A stretch of 44,603 bases of DNA from Clostridia bacterium (GTDB lineage Bacteria; Bacillota; Clostridia; Acetivibrionales; JAFADI01). The DNA is taken from the NCBI GenBank assembly GCA_026418695.1, contig JAOAAU010000060.1, positions 1 through 44,603 of the forward strand, written 5' to 3'. This document shows, in pieces, positions 19,426 through 27,148 of the stretch. The first letter of the stretch is position 1, and every line of letters begins with the position of its first letter. The notes below the pieces were generated by a model. The model did not search any database and was not told the origin of the DNA. It was given only the letters and a program-made list of their open reading frames with translations. The position numbers and the translations under genes were made by a program.

Positions 19426-19454
19426 TTGACTTGCAAAAATTGCTGTGATAAAAT
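19426..19454 (+). promoter_or_regulatory. Sigma-A promoter of the divergent AraC gene
   Basis: TTGACT (19426-19431) and TAAAAT (19449-19454) are exactly 17 bases apart, about 70 bases before the ATG. Near-consensus boxes suggest steady expression. Confidence 0.65.
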
Positions 19455-19522
19455 TACAAATAAATCAAACCACCCCCGCGGTCTGCGCTTGAAAATGTTA
19501 TTCTTATAGGAAGGATGCCCTA

Positions 19523-20392
19523 ATGAAAAACAGAATTCATCCCTATCTGACACGTCAGTACATGTTGTCCAATGATTTTGAAATCTACCATTATATTGAT
19601 AAAGCTTTGGATAAGGTCAATCTGCACCATCATGATTTCTACGAATGTTATCTATTCATCTCCGGAGATGTCACTTATCTTATTGAAGGTAAGACTTACG
19701 TTTTAAGACCCGGGGATGTGGTATTGGTCAACTCGACGGAACTTCATCAGGCTATCATCAACAATAAGCAGATCCCCTATGAACGCATCGTGCTTTGGAT
19801 TGATAAATCATTTTTAAGTCGGCTGTCCACGGAAACAACGGATCTGACAAAGTGTTTCGAATACCCTGAAAAAGAAAATGTATTGAGAGCTGATCTTGAG
19901 ATGCAGCAGACCATTAAGTCCATGTTCAAAAAACTTCTTGCCCTTGAGGATTATACCGGCATCGGCCGTGAACTGCTATATAAAGCCTACATGATTGATC
20001 TGATGGTTCATCTGAATATTCTACTGGATCGAAGTAAAATCAAACCCAACGTGGATTTGAAAAACAGCAATCTCATTTCCCAAGTCATTCACTATATCAA
20101 CAATCATCTGGAAGAAGAGATTTCCATCGAAACATTGTCTGAGCAGTTTTACCTTAGTAAATTTCATCTTATAAGAGAGTTTAAAAAACATACTGGAACC
20201 ACCATCCATAAATACATCATTCAAAAAAAATTGATTCAGGCAAAGGAGCAGATCCTGAAAGGTCTTCCCATCAATATTGTTTATATCCAGTGCGGCTTCG
20301 GCGACTATTCCAACTTCTTCAGAGCCTTCAAGAATGAATATGGAGTCACGCCAAAGCAATTCTATGACATGATGCTCAAATCGACTTTATAA
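19523..20392 (+). CDS. AraC-family regulator, divergent from uxuA
   Basis: This 289-residue AraC/XylS regulator has an N-terminal cupin (about 25-110; LHHHDFYECYLF and YVLRPGDVVLVNSTELHQA are typical). The C-terminal helix-turn-helix pair (about 190-288) has LSEQFYLSKFHLIREFKK and CGFGDYSNFFRAFKNEYG. AGGAAGG lies 8 bases before the ATG. Its position suggests control of the divergent uxuAB operon and possibly of the MFS gene downstream. The inducer is not visible; a uronate would fit the context. Confidence 0.9.
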   Translation: MKNRIHPYLTRQYMLSNDFEIYHYIDKALDKVNLHHHDFYECYLFISGDVTYLIEGKTYVLRPGDVVLVNSTELHQAIINNKQIPYERIVLWIDKSFLSRLSTETTDLTKCFEYPEKENVLRADLEMQQTIKSMFKKLLALEDYTGIGRELLYKAYMIDLMVHLNILLDRSKIKPNVDLKNSNLISQVIHYINNHLEEEISIETLSEQFYLSKFHLIREFKKHTGTTIHKYIIQKKLIQAKEQILKGLPINIVYIQCGFGDYSNFFRAFKNEYGVTPKQFYDMMLKSTL

Positions 20393-20456
20393 ATTACGGG
20401 GACGCTTCTCAAAATCCGATGACTTTGTCCGCAATATTCCTTTATGATGCAAATCC

Positions 20457-20499
20457 AGGCTTTCTTTCAAATTGATTTAAAATCACTGAGGGAAAGCCT
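20457..20499 (+). terminator. Possible terminator after the AraC gene
   Basis: AGGCTTTC and GAAAGCCT pair across a 27-base AT-rich loop and are followed by TTCTTCATTTTCT. The stem is short, so termination may be partial. Confidence 0.4.
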
Positions 20500-20568
20500 T
20501 CTTCATTTTCTCCGCTTTCAATTCCAATAAAAGTCTAAATAAACCGCCTAAACTTAATACAAACTAAA

Positions 20569-20588
20569 ACGGATAAAAAATTATCCGT
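20569..20588 (+). promoter_or_regulatory. Hairpin abutting the MFS ribosome site
   Basis: ACGGATAA and TTATCCGT form a perfect 8-bp stem with an AAAA loop. The right arm ends one base before the GGAGGT ribosome site (20589-20594). It could be a small operator, or an RNA hairpin that affects ribosome access to the transporter message. Confidence 0.45.
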
Positions 20589-20598
20589 GGAGGTAGAA

Positions 20599-21786
20599 GT
20601 GTCAAAGGAAGCCAAAATCATCCTTGTGGTCAGTATTCTCTTTACTCTAGCATTAGGGTTATCCAACATCTTCGTCAACATATTCCTATGGAAAAAATCC
20701 AGGGATTTTACCATCGTTGCACTGTATAACCTGATGCACTATATATTTGTTCCAATCACCTTCATTCTTGCCGGGTGGCTCTCCAAGAAAAAAAACGGGA
20801 TCTGGTCCTTAAGGCTGGGAATCGTATTTTTCATCCTGTTTTTCAGCCTGACCCTGTTGATCAAGGATCAAATGCTGCGCTTCATTTATCCCCTCGGCAT
20901 CCTTTTTGGGATCGCTGCTGGTTTTTACTGGCTGGCTTATCATGTGCTTTCGTTCTACGGCCCCACTGCTCAGAATAGATTTACCTGCTACGGGTTTAAC
21001 GGCATCTCAGTCGGAGGAGCAAATGCATTAGCACCTCTCATTGGGGGCTATATCATCCAAAGCGCAGGAAATACCAAAGGCTATACCATCGTATTTTCCT
21101 GTTCCCTGGTGCTGTTTTTCATTCTGATTCTTGTTTCGCTTTTACTCAAGACAAAAAGCTATGGAACCAAACTTGATTTTAGCCATATCTGGGGAAGCCA
21201 GCATCAGGACTGGACTAAACTCAGAAAAGCCATTACTGTATGGGGGTTTAGGGATGTGGTCATTGGGTTTCTTATCTCAACCCTTGTTTTTAAATCAACG
21301 GGAAGCGAACTCTCCGTAGGAAAACTTTCACTTTTGGCAGCAGCACTATCATCTTTGGCTTTCCTTACGCAGCAGAAGCTGATCAAGCCTCAGCGCCGGG
21401 TTTTATCGATGACGCTAGGCGCAGCACTGATGTTTGCAGCTGTATGGGGACTTACTTGGCAGATAGGGTATCCAACCCTTTTGATTTTTACCGTGCTGGA
21501 TGCCATGTTTACCCCGTTTTTTATCATCCCGATAGCCTCTGCCAGTTTTAATGTAATTAACGAATACCATGAAGAAAACTTAAGGGTAGAATATGTGATC
21601 AACAAGGAGATTGTATTGAATATTGGAAGGATCATCAGTACTACGATGCTGATAGGACTTCTCACCTTTGTAAAGCAGACAAGCGTGCTTAACTTTTTTC
21701 TGTTGTTTTTAGGAAGCACACAGTTAGTATCCGTGTTCTTTTTAAGAGGTATGAAGGTGTGGAAGGATAAAGCCAGGTCAACATGA
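20599..21786 (+). CDS. MFS transporter
   Basis: This 395-residue protein is almost entirely hydrophobic with 11-12 membrane spans, and I read it as a major-facilitator permease. The cytoplasmic motifs are reduced; visible features are WLSKKKNGIWSLRLG after span two and QNRFTCYGFNGIS before span five. I placed the start at GTG 20599 because GGAGGT lies 5 bases upstream. The earlier in-frame GTG at 20587 lies within the hairpin and ahead of that site. It follows the AraC gene and precedes the LacI gene on the same strand. Substrate is unknown; a sugar or uronate is a guess from context, and export is also possible. Confidence 0.82.
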   Translation: MSKEAKIILVVSILFTLALGLSNIFVNIFLWKKSRDFTIVALYNLMHYIFVPITFILAGWLSKKKNGIWSLRLGIVFFILFFSLTLLIKDQMLRFIYPLGILFGIAAGFYWLAYHVLSFYGPTAQNRFTCYGFNGISVGGANALAPLIGGYIIQSAGNTKGYTIVFSCSLVLFFILILVSLLLKTKSYGTKLDFSHIWGSQHQDWTKLRKAITVWGFRDVVIGFLISTLVFKSTGSELSVGKLSLLAAALSSLAFLTQQKLIKPQRRVLSMTLGAALMFAAVWGLTWQIGYPTLLIFTVLDAMFTPFFIIPIASASFNVINEYHEENLRVEYVINKEIVLNIGRIISTTMLIGLLTFVKQTSVLNFFLLFLGSTQLVSVFFLRGMKVWKDKARST

Positions 21787-21810
21787 TCATCTTATCTTTA
21801 TAATTCTTAC

Positions 21811-21850
21811 TTTTTCCCCTCTCTTGAAAAGAGAGGGGTTAGGGGTGAGT
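21811..21850 (+). repeat. Dispersed palindromic repeat, copy 1 (also a terminator)
   Basis: CCCCTCTCTT and AAGAGAGGGG form a perfect 10-bp stem with a GAA loop (21816-21838), flanked by TTTTT and TTAGGGGTGAGT. The minus-strand reading, ACTCACCCCTAACCCC and onward, closely matches a second element at 36237-36271. The location, 30 bases after the MFS stop codon, suits a terminator. Confidence 0.6.
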
Positions 21851-21910
21851 TTATTATTTAATAGGATTTATTTCTTCACTTAATACATGCACCTAATTAA
21901 TTTCTCCTTA

Positions 21911-21939
21911 TTGAAAATCACTGAAAAATTATCTATAAT
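21911..21939 (+). promoter_or_regulatory. Sigma-A promoter of the LacI gene
   Basis: TTGAAA (21911-21916) and TATAAT (21934-21939) are 17 bases apart, a near-perfect vegetative promoter. The operator at 21945-21962 starts five bases after the -10 and covers the expected transcription start. Confidence 0.75.
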
Positions 21940-21944
21940 AATAG

Positions 21945-21962
21945 TATGGTCTCGGGTCCACA
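21945..21962 (+). promoter_or_regulatory. LacI-family operator, copy 1 (autoregulatory)
   Basis: TATGGTCTCGGGTCCACA is an imperfect palindrome that matches the site at 23047-23064 at 14 of 18 bases. Its place over the lacI-type transcription start implies self-repression. Confidence 0.6.
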
Positions 21963-21975
21963 CAGGAGGACAGTC

Positions 21976-22968
21976 ATGATAACACGAACTGATGTTGCAA
22001 AACATGCCGGCGTTTCCAAGACACTGGTATCCAGGGTGTTAAATAATTCGGGGTATGTTTCGACGGAAAATCGCAAAAAAGTTGAAGCTGCCATTAAAGA
22101 GCTGGGCTATACCCCGAATCTCATTGCTAGGAGTCTAAAGACCCGGAAGACCCATCAGATTCTCTTTTACGCCAGGGAACTATCCAACCCCTTCTTTACT
22201 GAAGTGTATGAGGGAATGGAGGATTACGCTGAAAAACTCGGTTATACCATCGTGGTCAGCAGCCATTTTAATCCGCAGATGATTGCCCAGCGGCAATTTG
22301 ATGGAATCATCCTATCTCATATCCCTCCAAATTTCACAGAGGAACTGTTAAAACTCGGCGTCCCGACGGTAGTTACCGATTACAGTGGAAAAGCCCTGCC
22401 ATTTCCGTCCGTAGGTATTGATATAGAATCAGGTACAGTCCAGGCAATTCATTATTTGAGTTCACAAGGTCATGCCCATATCGCGTTTCTTGCTAATTCT
22501 CCGGATCCTGCCGACTTGCGATATCAAGGCTTTGTCAAAGGGTTATCCGAGTGTTGTCCCATGCTGAATCCTGAAAACCTAATTTTTACCGCCAACAGTC
22601 CTACATACTATCATCGGGGCTATGACGCTGCCAAACAGTTAAAGAAGAATCTGAGCATCTCCGCCGTCTTCACTTTCAATGATGCAATGGCAATTGGGGC
22701 AATGGCTGCATTGAGCGAAGAAGGGATTCCTATTCCTGAGGCTGTTTCCATCATTGGCTTTGATAACATTCTTCAAGCAGAGTTTACTGCTCCCCCCCTT
22801 ACCACAGTATCCATACCCAAGTATGATCAGGGCTGGGAGAGCGCGAAGATGCTGCTGAAAATCATTCAAGGAGAAAAAGTTCAGCCCATTACATTGGAGA
22901 CCCAATTAATTCTTCGAAATAGCGTAAAGAAAGTAAACACCGTTGCGGGAAACCAGATCCTTTGTTGA
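21976..22968 (+). CDS. LacI-family repressor of the galactosidase unit
   Basis: This 330-residue LacI/GalR regulator has an N-terminal helix-turn-helix and hinge (about 1-60: TRTDVAKHAGVSKTLVSRVL, then TPNLIARSLKTRKT). A periplasmic-binding-like effector domain follows (about 62-330), with the usual DGIILSH, FNDAMAIGAM and ISIIGFDN-type IIGFDNI segments. AGGAGG lies 6 bases before the ATG at 21976; the ATG upstream at 21946 lies inside the operator and is not used. It precedes the GH42 gene by 129 bases, and both carry the same palindrome. It therefore probably represses itself and the beta-galactosidase until a galactoside is present. Confidence 0.93.
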   Translation: MITRTDVAKHAGVSKTLVSRVLNNSGYVSTENRKKVEAAIKELGYTPNLIARSLKTRKTHQILFYARELSNPFFTEVYEGMEDYAEKLGYTIVVSSHFNPQMIAQRQFDGIILSHIPPNFTEELLKLGVPTVVTDYSGKALPFPSVGIDIESGTVQAIHYLSSQGHAHIAFLANSPDPADLRYQGFVKGLSECCPMLNPENLIFTANSPTYYHRGYDAAKQLKKNLSISAVFTFNDAMAIGAMAALSEEGIPIPEAVSIIGFDNILQAEFTAPPLTTVSIPKYDQGWESAKMLLKIIQGEKVQPITLETQLILRNSVKKVNTVAGNQILC

Positions 22969-23046
22969 ATCATCAACCGTCAATTAGTAAAGAAAAAGTC
23001 AATCCCAGCGTCATAACCAGAAAAACAAGAGAATCAAAATAACCGT

Positions 23047-23064
23047 TGTGGCCTCGAGTCCACA
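23047..23064 (+). promoter_or_regulatory. LacI-family operator, copy 2 (upstream of GH42)
   Basis: TGTGGCCTCGAGTCCACA is a near-perfect palindrome (TGTGG...CCACA with a central CTCGAG), 33 bases before the GH42 start. No good promoter lies just upstream. The site may block transcription coming from the lacI-type gene or control a weak local promoter. Confidence 0.6.
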
Positions 23065-23097
23065 TCGAGAAAATCAATGTAGAGAGGGGAATATATT

Positions 23098-25107
23098 ATG
23101 TATTTTGGTGCCGATTATTATCCGGAGCATTGGCCCAGGGAGTTTTGGGAAGGCCATGCCAAACTTATGAAGGAAGCACATTTCAATGTAGTAAGAATCG
23201 GAGAATTCGCATGGTCTAAGATGGAACCTGAAGAAGGCCGGTTTGATTTTGCCTGGCTGGATGAGGCCATTGAAGCTCTGGCCCGGGAAGGAATACAGAT
23301 TGTCCTGGGGACACCCACTGCCAGTCCACCAAAATGGCTTGCAGATTTACATCCGGACATCTATATGAAGGATGAATTCGGGCTGACCAGAGGTTTTGGA
23401 GGCAGAAGGCATTACTGCCAAAACAGTCCTATTTATAGAGAGTACTCAAAGAAAATCGTATCTGCAATGGCAAGCCGCTACAAAGATCATCCCCATGTGA
23501 TTGCATGGCAGATCGATAACGAATTCGGCTGGAATGATACCGCGAGATGTTATTGTGACAACTGCCTTCAGGAATTCAAAAGGTGGCTTCAAAACAAATA
23601 TACCTCGATTGATGAGTTAAACAAGGAATGGGGTACGATTTTTTGGAGCCAGACTTACCGTAGTTGGGATGAACTAATCCTGCCGGCACACTCGGCAGCA
23701 GATTTAAATGTCGGAGCAGCCAAACGCTATAGTCATAATCCCGGGCTTTTGCTGGACTTTTACAGGTTTTGTTCCGACTCGGTGGTTTTCTATCAAAAGC
23801 TTCAAATTGATGTTCTTAGAAATTCAGGCTGTTCCCAGCCCATTACCCACAATTACATGGAGCATTTTAATCAACTGGATTATTATAACCTGGGGAAGGA
23901 TCTTGATTTCATTTCCTGGGATAACTACGTGGTCTATGAGTGGGGAAACAAAGCGTATGAAACAACGGCCATGGCCCACGATGTCATCCGTGGAATCAAG
24001 GAAAAGAACTTCTGGGTCATGGAGCAGCAAAGCGGTCCCTGTGGCTGGAATCATCTCGGCGATACCCCAAAACCGGGCCAATTAAGGCTTTGGACCTATC
24101 AGGCGATCGCACATGGAGCTGAAGGAATCGTATATTTTAGATGGCGTGCTTGTCCTGTCGGGGCAGAACAGTATTGGTACGGCATATTGGACCATGATGG
24201 TATTCCACGTCGAAGGTATAGAGAAATCCAACAGATCGGACGCGAGTTGTCTGAGCTTTCGGATATCATCAACGACTCGAAAACTATTTCAGATGCAGCC
24301 ATTATCCAGTCCTATGATAACTGGTGGAGCCATGAATTTCAGCCCCACAATCCCGGATTTGACTATCATCGTCTGCTGCACCAGTATTATTCAGCATTGA
24401 TGCATCATCACATTCAAGCAGACATTGTTTCCATCGATACGGACTTGTCCAAATACAAGCTTGTATTGATGCCGGCCTTTAACCTGATGACGGATGAAAT
24501 TCAGACCAAGGTTGAAAACTATGTAAAAGCAGGAGGAAATCTTATCATCACCTTCCGTTCGGGTACAAGGAACTGGAACAATTCCATCACGTTAAAGACT
24601 TTACCCGGTTATTTCAAGGAACTGACTGGTGTTGAGATAGAGGAATTTGATTCGCTGAACTTCGGAAGAACCGTAAAAAGCAGCGGCATCTTTGGAGAAG
24701 GAACCTCATGCGTATGGTGTGATATCCTTCGACCACTCCAAGCGGAAACTCTTGCAAAATACTCAGGAGAATTCTACCGGGGAGAGGCTTCAGTAACTGT
24801 AAACTCATATGGGAACGGAAAGGTTTATTACATTGGATGTGACCTGGATGAAAAAGCCATCACATCACTGCTGAAGTACATCACAGTTGAGTCTCAAATC
24901 AAGCCTTTACTCTCACAGCCGATGGATGGACTGGAAGTAGTACGGAAAATGAAGGACGGAAAAATCTATCTGTTTTTGCTGAATCATACCGATGCAACGA
25001 TAGAAATCAGCCTGGAAGGAAAATATTTAGACATGCTGTCCTGTGAAACCATCAGTACTTCAGTGACTCTCAATGCCTATGGCATAGCAGTCCTCCAATC
25101 ACTCTAG
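23098..25107 (+). CDS. GH42 beta-galactosidase
   Basis: This 669-residue cytoplasmic enzyme hydrolyses terminal beta-galactosides, here probably galacto-oligosaccharides from galactan. The TIM barrel (about 1-380) has the acid/base Glu142 in WQIDNEFGW, the nucleophile Glu309 in WVMEQQSG and the GH42 zinc cysteines Cys107, Cys151, Cys153 and Cys156 (CYCDNC). A trimerisation domain (about 390-600) and a small C-terminal beta domain follow. Length is normal for the family. AGAGGGG precedes the ATG. It sits in one transcription unit with the LacI gene and ends at a terminator shared with the convergent binding-protein gene. No signal peptide is present, so substrates must be imported. Confidence 0.95.
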   Translation: MYFGADYYPEHWPREFWEGHAKLMKEAHFNVVRIGEFAWSKMEPEEGRFDFAWLDEAIEALAREGIQIVLGTPTASPPKWLADLHPDIYMKDEFGLTRGFGGRRHYCQNSPIYREYSKKIVSAMASRYKDHPHVIAWQIDNEFGWNDTARCYCDNCLQEFKRWLQNKYTSIDELNKEWGTIFWSQTYRSWDELILPAHSAADLNVGAAKRYSHNPGLLLDFYRFCSDSVVFYQKLQIDVLRNSGCSQPITHNYMEHFNQLDYYNLGKDLDFISWDNYVVYEWGNKAYETTAMAHDVIRGIKEKNFWVMEQQSGPCGWNHLGDTPKPGQLRLWTYQAIAHGAEGIVYFRWRACPVGAEQYWYGILDHDGIPRRRYREIQQIGRELSELSDIINDSKTISDAAIIQSYDNWWSHEFQPHNPGFDYHRLLHQYYSALMHHHIQADIVSIDTDLSKYKLVLMPAFNLMTDEIQTKVENYVKAGGNLIITFRSGTRNWNNSITLKTLPGYFKELTGVEIEEFDSLNFGRTVKSSGIFGEGTSCVWCDILRPLQAETLAKYSGEFYRGEASVTVNSYGNGKVYYIGCDLDEKAITSLLKYITVESQIKPLLSQPMDGLEVVRKMKDGKIYLFLLNHTDATIEISLEGKYLDMLSCETISTSVTLNAYGIAVLQSL

Positions 25108-25135
25108 CCATATAGAAACCATTTTCAACAATATA

Positions 25136-25172
25136 AAACACCCAGACAATGGATTCCGCAGTCTGGGTGTTT
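25136..25172. terminator. Bidirectional terminator between GH42 and the binding-protein gene
   Basis: AAACACCCAGAC pairs perfectly with GTCTGGGTGTTT (12 bp, 13-base loop). It lies between two convergent stop codons and has T-rich exits, stronger on the minus strand. Confidence 0.85.
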
Positions 25173-25193
25173 GTCATGGACGTATTTTCCTTT

Positions 25194-26792
25194 CTAAGGT
25201 TTATAATAATTTACCAGGAATTCATTGACTTGTTTTTGAGCTTCTGAAACGATTTTTTCAATTCCTGCCTGCTTATACTTTTCATTCAGCTTCTTTACAT
25301 CTCCCTCAACATCATCGGAGAAACCCAGGACTAATGCTTTATAGCTTGTATTGAACAAATTGGTACAAGCTGCGATCTCATTTTTTACATTGGAATCGTC
25401 AAAGTTAAAGAACTGCAGAGGATGTGAATATGCGACCTTGCTCCACTTTTCCCTGAGTTCCGTATAGTTTGGAATACCGCCTGCGACTTGCTTGAACAGC
25501 CGGTCATCCCTCCATCCCCAGTTGCAGTTTCCGTCTACTGGGTAGTTTCCAGTATCCGCCAAAGGCCTGATTTTTTTATCCGCAGTTATCTCATAGTGCT
25601 TACCTTTGATCCCATAGGTTGTTAGGTCCGAATAGCGCTCATCGTTCTTAAAAAGATCCAGCAGCATCAAAGACCGCTCGACATTTTTTGAATCAGCTTT
25701 GATAGCCATGCCATTCTGGATAAAAGGTCTTTGAATGATCCCCTTGTCATACATCGCATCAAATACTTTCACCTTCCATTCGGGATGGACCTGGTTTGTC
25801 GTGATATAGGTACCATTGGCTGTATTGATGTTCAATATTGCGGATGCGCTTCTGCCCTGGATAAAAGAATCCCGGACTGTCATTTTATTCACCAGCGCGC
25901 TCTTTGACCAATAACCCTTTTCTTTCCACTGTTTTGCGATTTGTACAAACTTAAGAAACTCCTTTTCCTGTGTAAGGGGATAAATTTTCAAATCATTTTG
26001 GTCATTGGCATCATAGCCTAAGATCGTCTGTCTCCCCCCCACACCGTCCAGCTTGTCTTTGATCAGGCCCTGCCCGTAGCTCCAGAACAACGCGTCAAAG
26101 TCCAGCCCGGACCCAATATCGCAAGGAATTAACTGTTTTTCATTCTTCGCAACTGCATCCAGGTATCGACCAAAATCCTCAATGCTATTAATCTCAGCCA
26201 GGCCATACTTCTCCATCAGATCGCCTCTGACTATATAAACAAAGGGGTTGAGTTCCTTATAATTCATCGGGAGCATATAAACCTTTCCGCTCACCTTTGC
26301 CTGCGCCCAGGCCTCCTTGTATATGGAAGCAGCGGTCTTGGGCGCATATTTCTGAAGCATGTCCAAGGTGATTTCTTTGAAAGCCCCCCTTACCGCCTGC
26401 CCGTTATAAAAACACCAGTTGGACGTATAGATCAGGTCAAAGTCTTCTCCGGATGCAAACACTAACGGATATTTTCGCTCATAATCCGACCAGGACAAGA
26501 AACTGGTTTCAATGGTTGCATTGATGTCCTGCTTTAAAAGCTTATTGACCTCCGCATATACAAGATCAAAGTCTCTTGCCTTGTCTCCGACAAGATACAT
26601 CTTTAGTTTGACTTCCCTGGAAATATCATTGCCCTCATAGGGTCTCTTCGTTTCCTGATTTGCGCTTGGCGGCGACTCTGTTTTCCTATTACTATCTGGT
26701 TGTACTTTCTGCCCGGTGCAGCCACTTAGCATGGAAACAATAATAATGAGAAGTAAAACTTGTACTGAAAGGTTTTTGCTTAATTTTTTCAT
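25194..26792 (-). CDS. Orphan ABC sugar-binding lipoprotein (LplA-type), paralogue 2
   Basis: This 532-residue lipoprotein has signal and lipobox LSGC (Cys about 25), an Asn/Ser/Glu-rich linker, then a large LplA-like solute-binding fold. By eye roughly 80 percent of residues match the binding protein at 36375-37967, including GNCNWGWR and PLQFFNFDDS. It has no permease genes beside it, its own promoter region, and ends at the terminator shared with GH42. It probably feeds the LplB/YtcP-type permeases at 38086-39910 with a related or identical galacto-oligosaccharide. The start follows AGAGG by about 8 bases. Confidence 0.92.
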   Translation of the reverse strand: MKKLSKNLSVQVLLLIIIVSMLSGCTGQKVQPDSNRKTESPPSANQETKRPYEGNDISREVKLKMYLVGDKARDFDLVYAEVNKLLKQDINATIETSFLSWSDYERKYPLVFASGEDFDLIYTSNWCFYNGQAVRGAFKEITLDMLQKYAPKTAASIYKEAWAQAKVSGKVYMLPMNYKELNPFVYIVRGDLMEKYGLAEINSIEDFGRYLDAVAKNEKQLIPCDIGSGLDFDALFWSYGQGLIKDKLDGVGGRQTILGYDANDQNDLKIYPLTQEKEFLKFVQIAKQWKEKGYWSKSALVNKMTVRDSFIQGRSASAILNINTANGTYITTNQVHPEWKVKVFDAMYDKGIIQRPFIQNGMAIKADSKNVERSLMLLDLFKNDERYSDLTTYGIKGKHYEITADKKIRPLADTGNYPVDGNCNWGWRDDRLFKQVAGGIPNYTELREKWSKVAYSHPLQFFNFDDSNVKNEIAACTNLFNTSYKALVLGFSDDVEGDVKKLNEKYKQAGIEKIVSEAQKQVNEFLVNYYKP

Positions 26793-26957
26793 TAAGAATC
26801 CTCTGCCTTTAGTAGGAATTTATTTGTATACACATTATGCTAAATTTGAAAGACGACCTGTTTATCAAATGATTTTTAAGGATAAATGCTTTATGTAATC
26901 CGGACTCAATAGCTACTGTGTTTCAGAAGCAACCGCAAACATATAGAGGATACTTCC

Positions 26958-26966
26958 ATTATACCA
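26958..26966 (-). promoter_or_regulatory. Extended -10 promoter of the orphan binding protein
   Basis: The minus strand reads TGGTATAAT, an extended -10, about 165 bases before the start codon. The -35 region is poor. The motif AGATTTATCT ends 27 bases upstream of the TATAAT, in an activator-like position. Confidence 0.5.
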
Positions 26967-26990
26967 TATCTCACTCTATTCCAAAATCAA

Positions 26991-27000
26991 AGATAAATCT
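26991..27000. promoter_or_regulatory. AGATWWATCT motif, copy 1
   Basis: AGATAAATCT is a pseudo-palindrome. With its flanks (TCAAAGATAAATCTA, 15 bases from 26987) it is identical to the minus strand around 40061-40070, upstream of the paralogous transporter operon. Position near -45 suggests an activator site. Confidence 0.42.
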
Positions 27001-27021
27001 ATGTTAACAAAAGTACAGAAA

Positions 27022-27058
27022 AAACAGATGGATCCCCTGTTGGAAAATCCATCTGTTT
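27022..27058 (-). terminator. Terminator of the galactanase cluster
   Basis: AAACAGATGGAT pairs perfectly with ATCCATCTGTTT (12 bp, 13-base loop), and on the minus strand it is followed by a run of T. It lies about 90 bases after the dockerin-protein stop codon. Confidence 0.8.
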
Positions 27059-27148
27059 AATTAAAACTCCGCCCTATTTCTTGATCCATAGCGTTATATT
27101 TTAAGTGCGCCAATTGCCGGAATCAAATTGGTTTTGTACCCTCGAAGG

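Noticed and set aside
22969-23046. Separate promoter for GH42
   Set aside because: No pair of boxes with suitable spacing was found; transcription from the LacI gene is the simpler reading.
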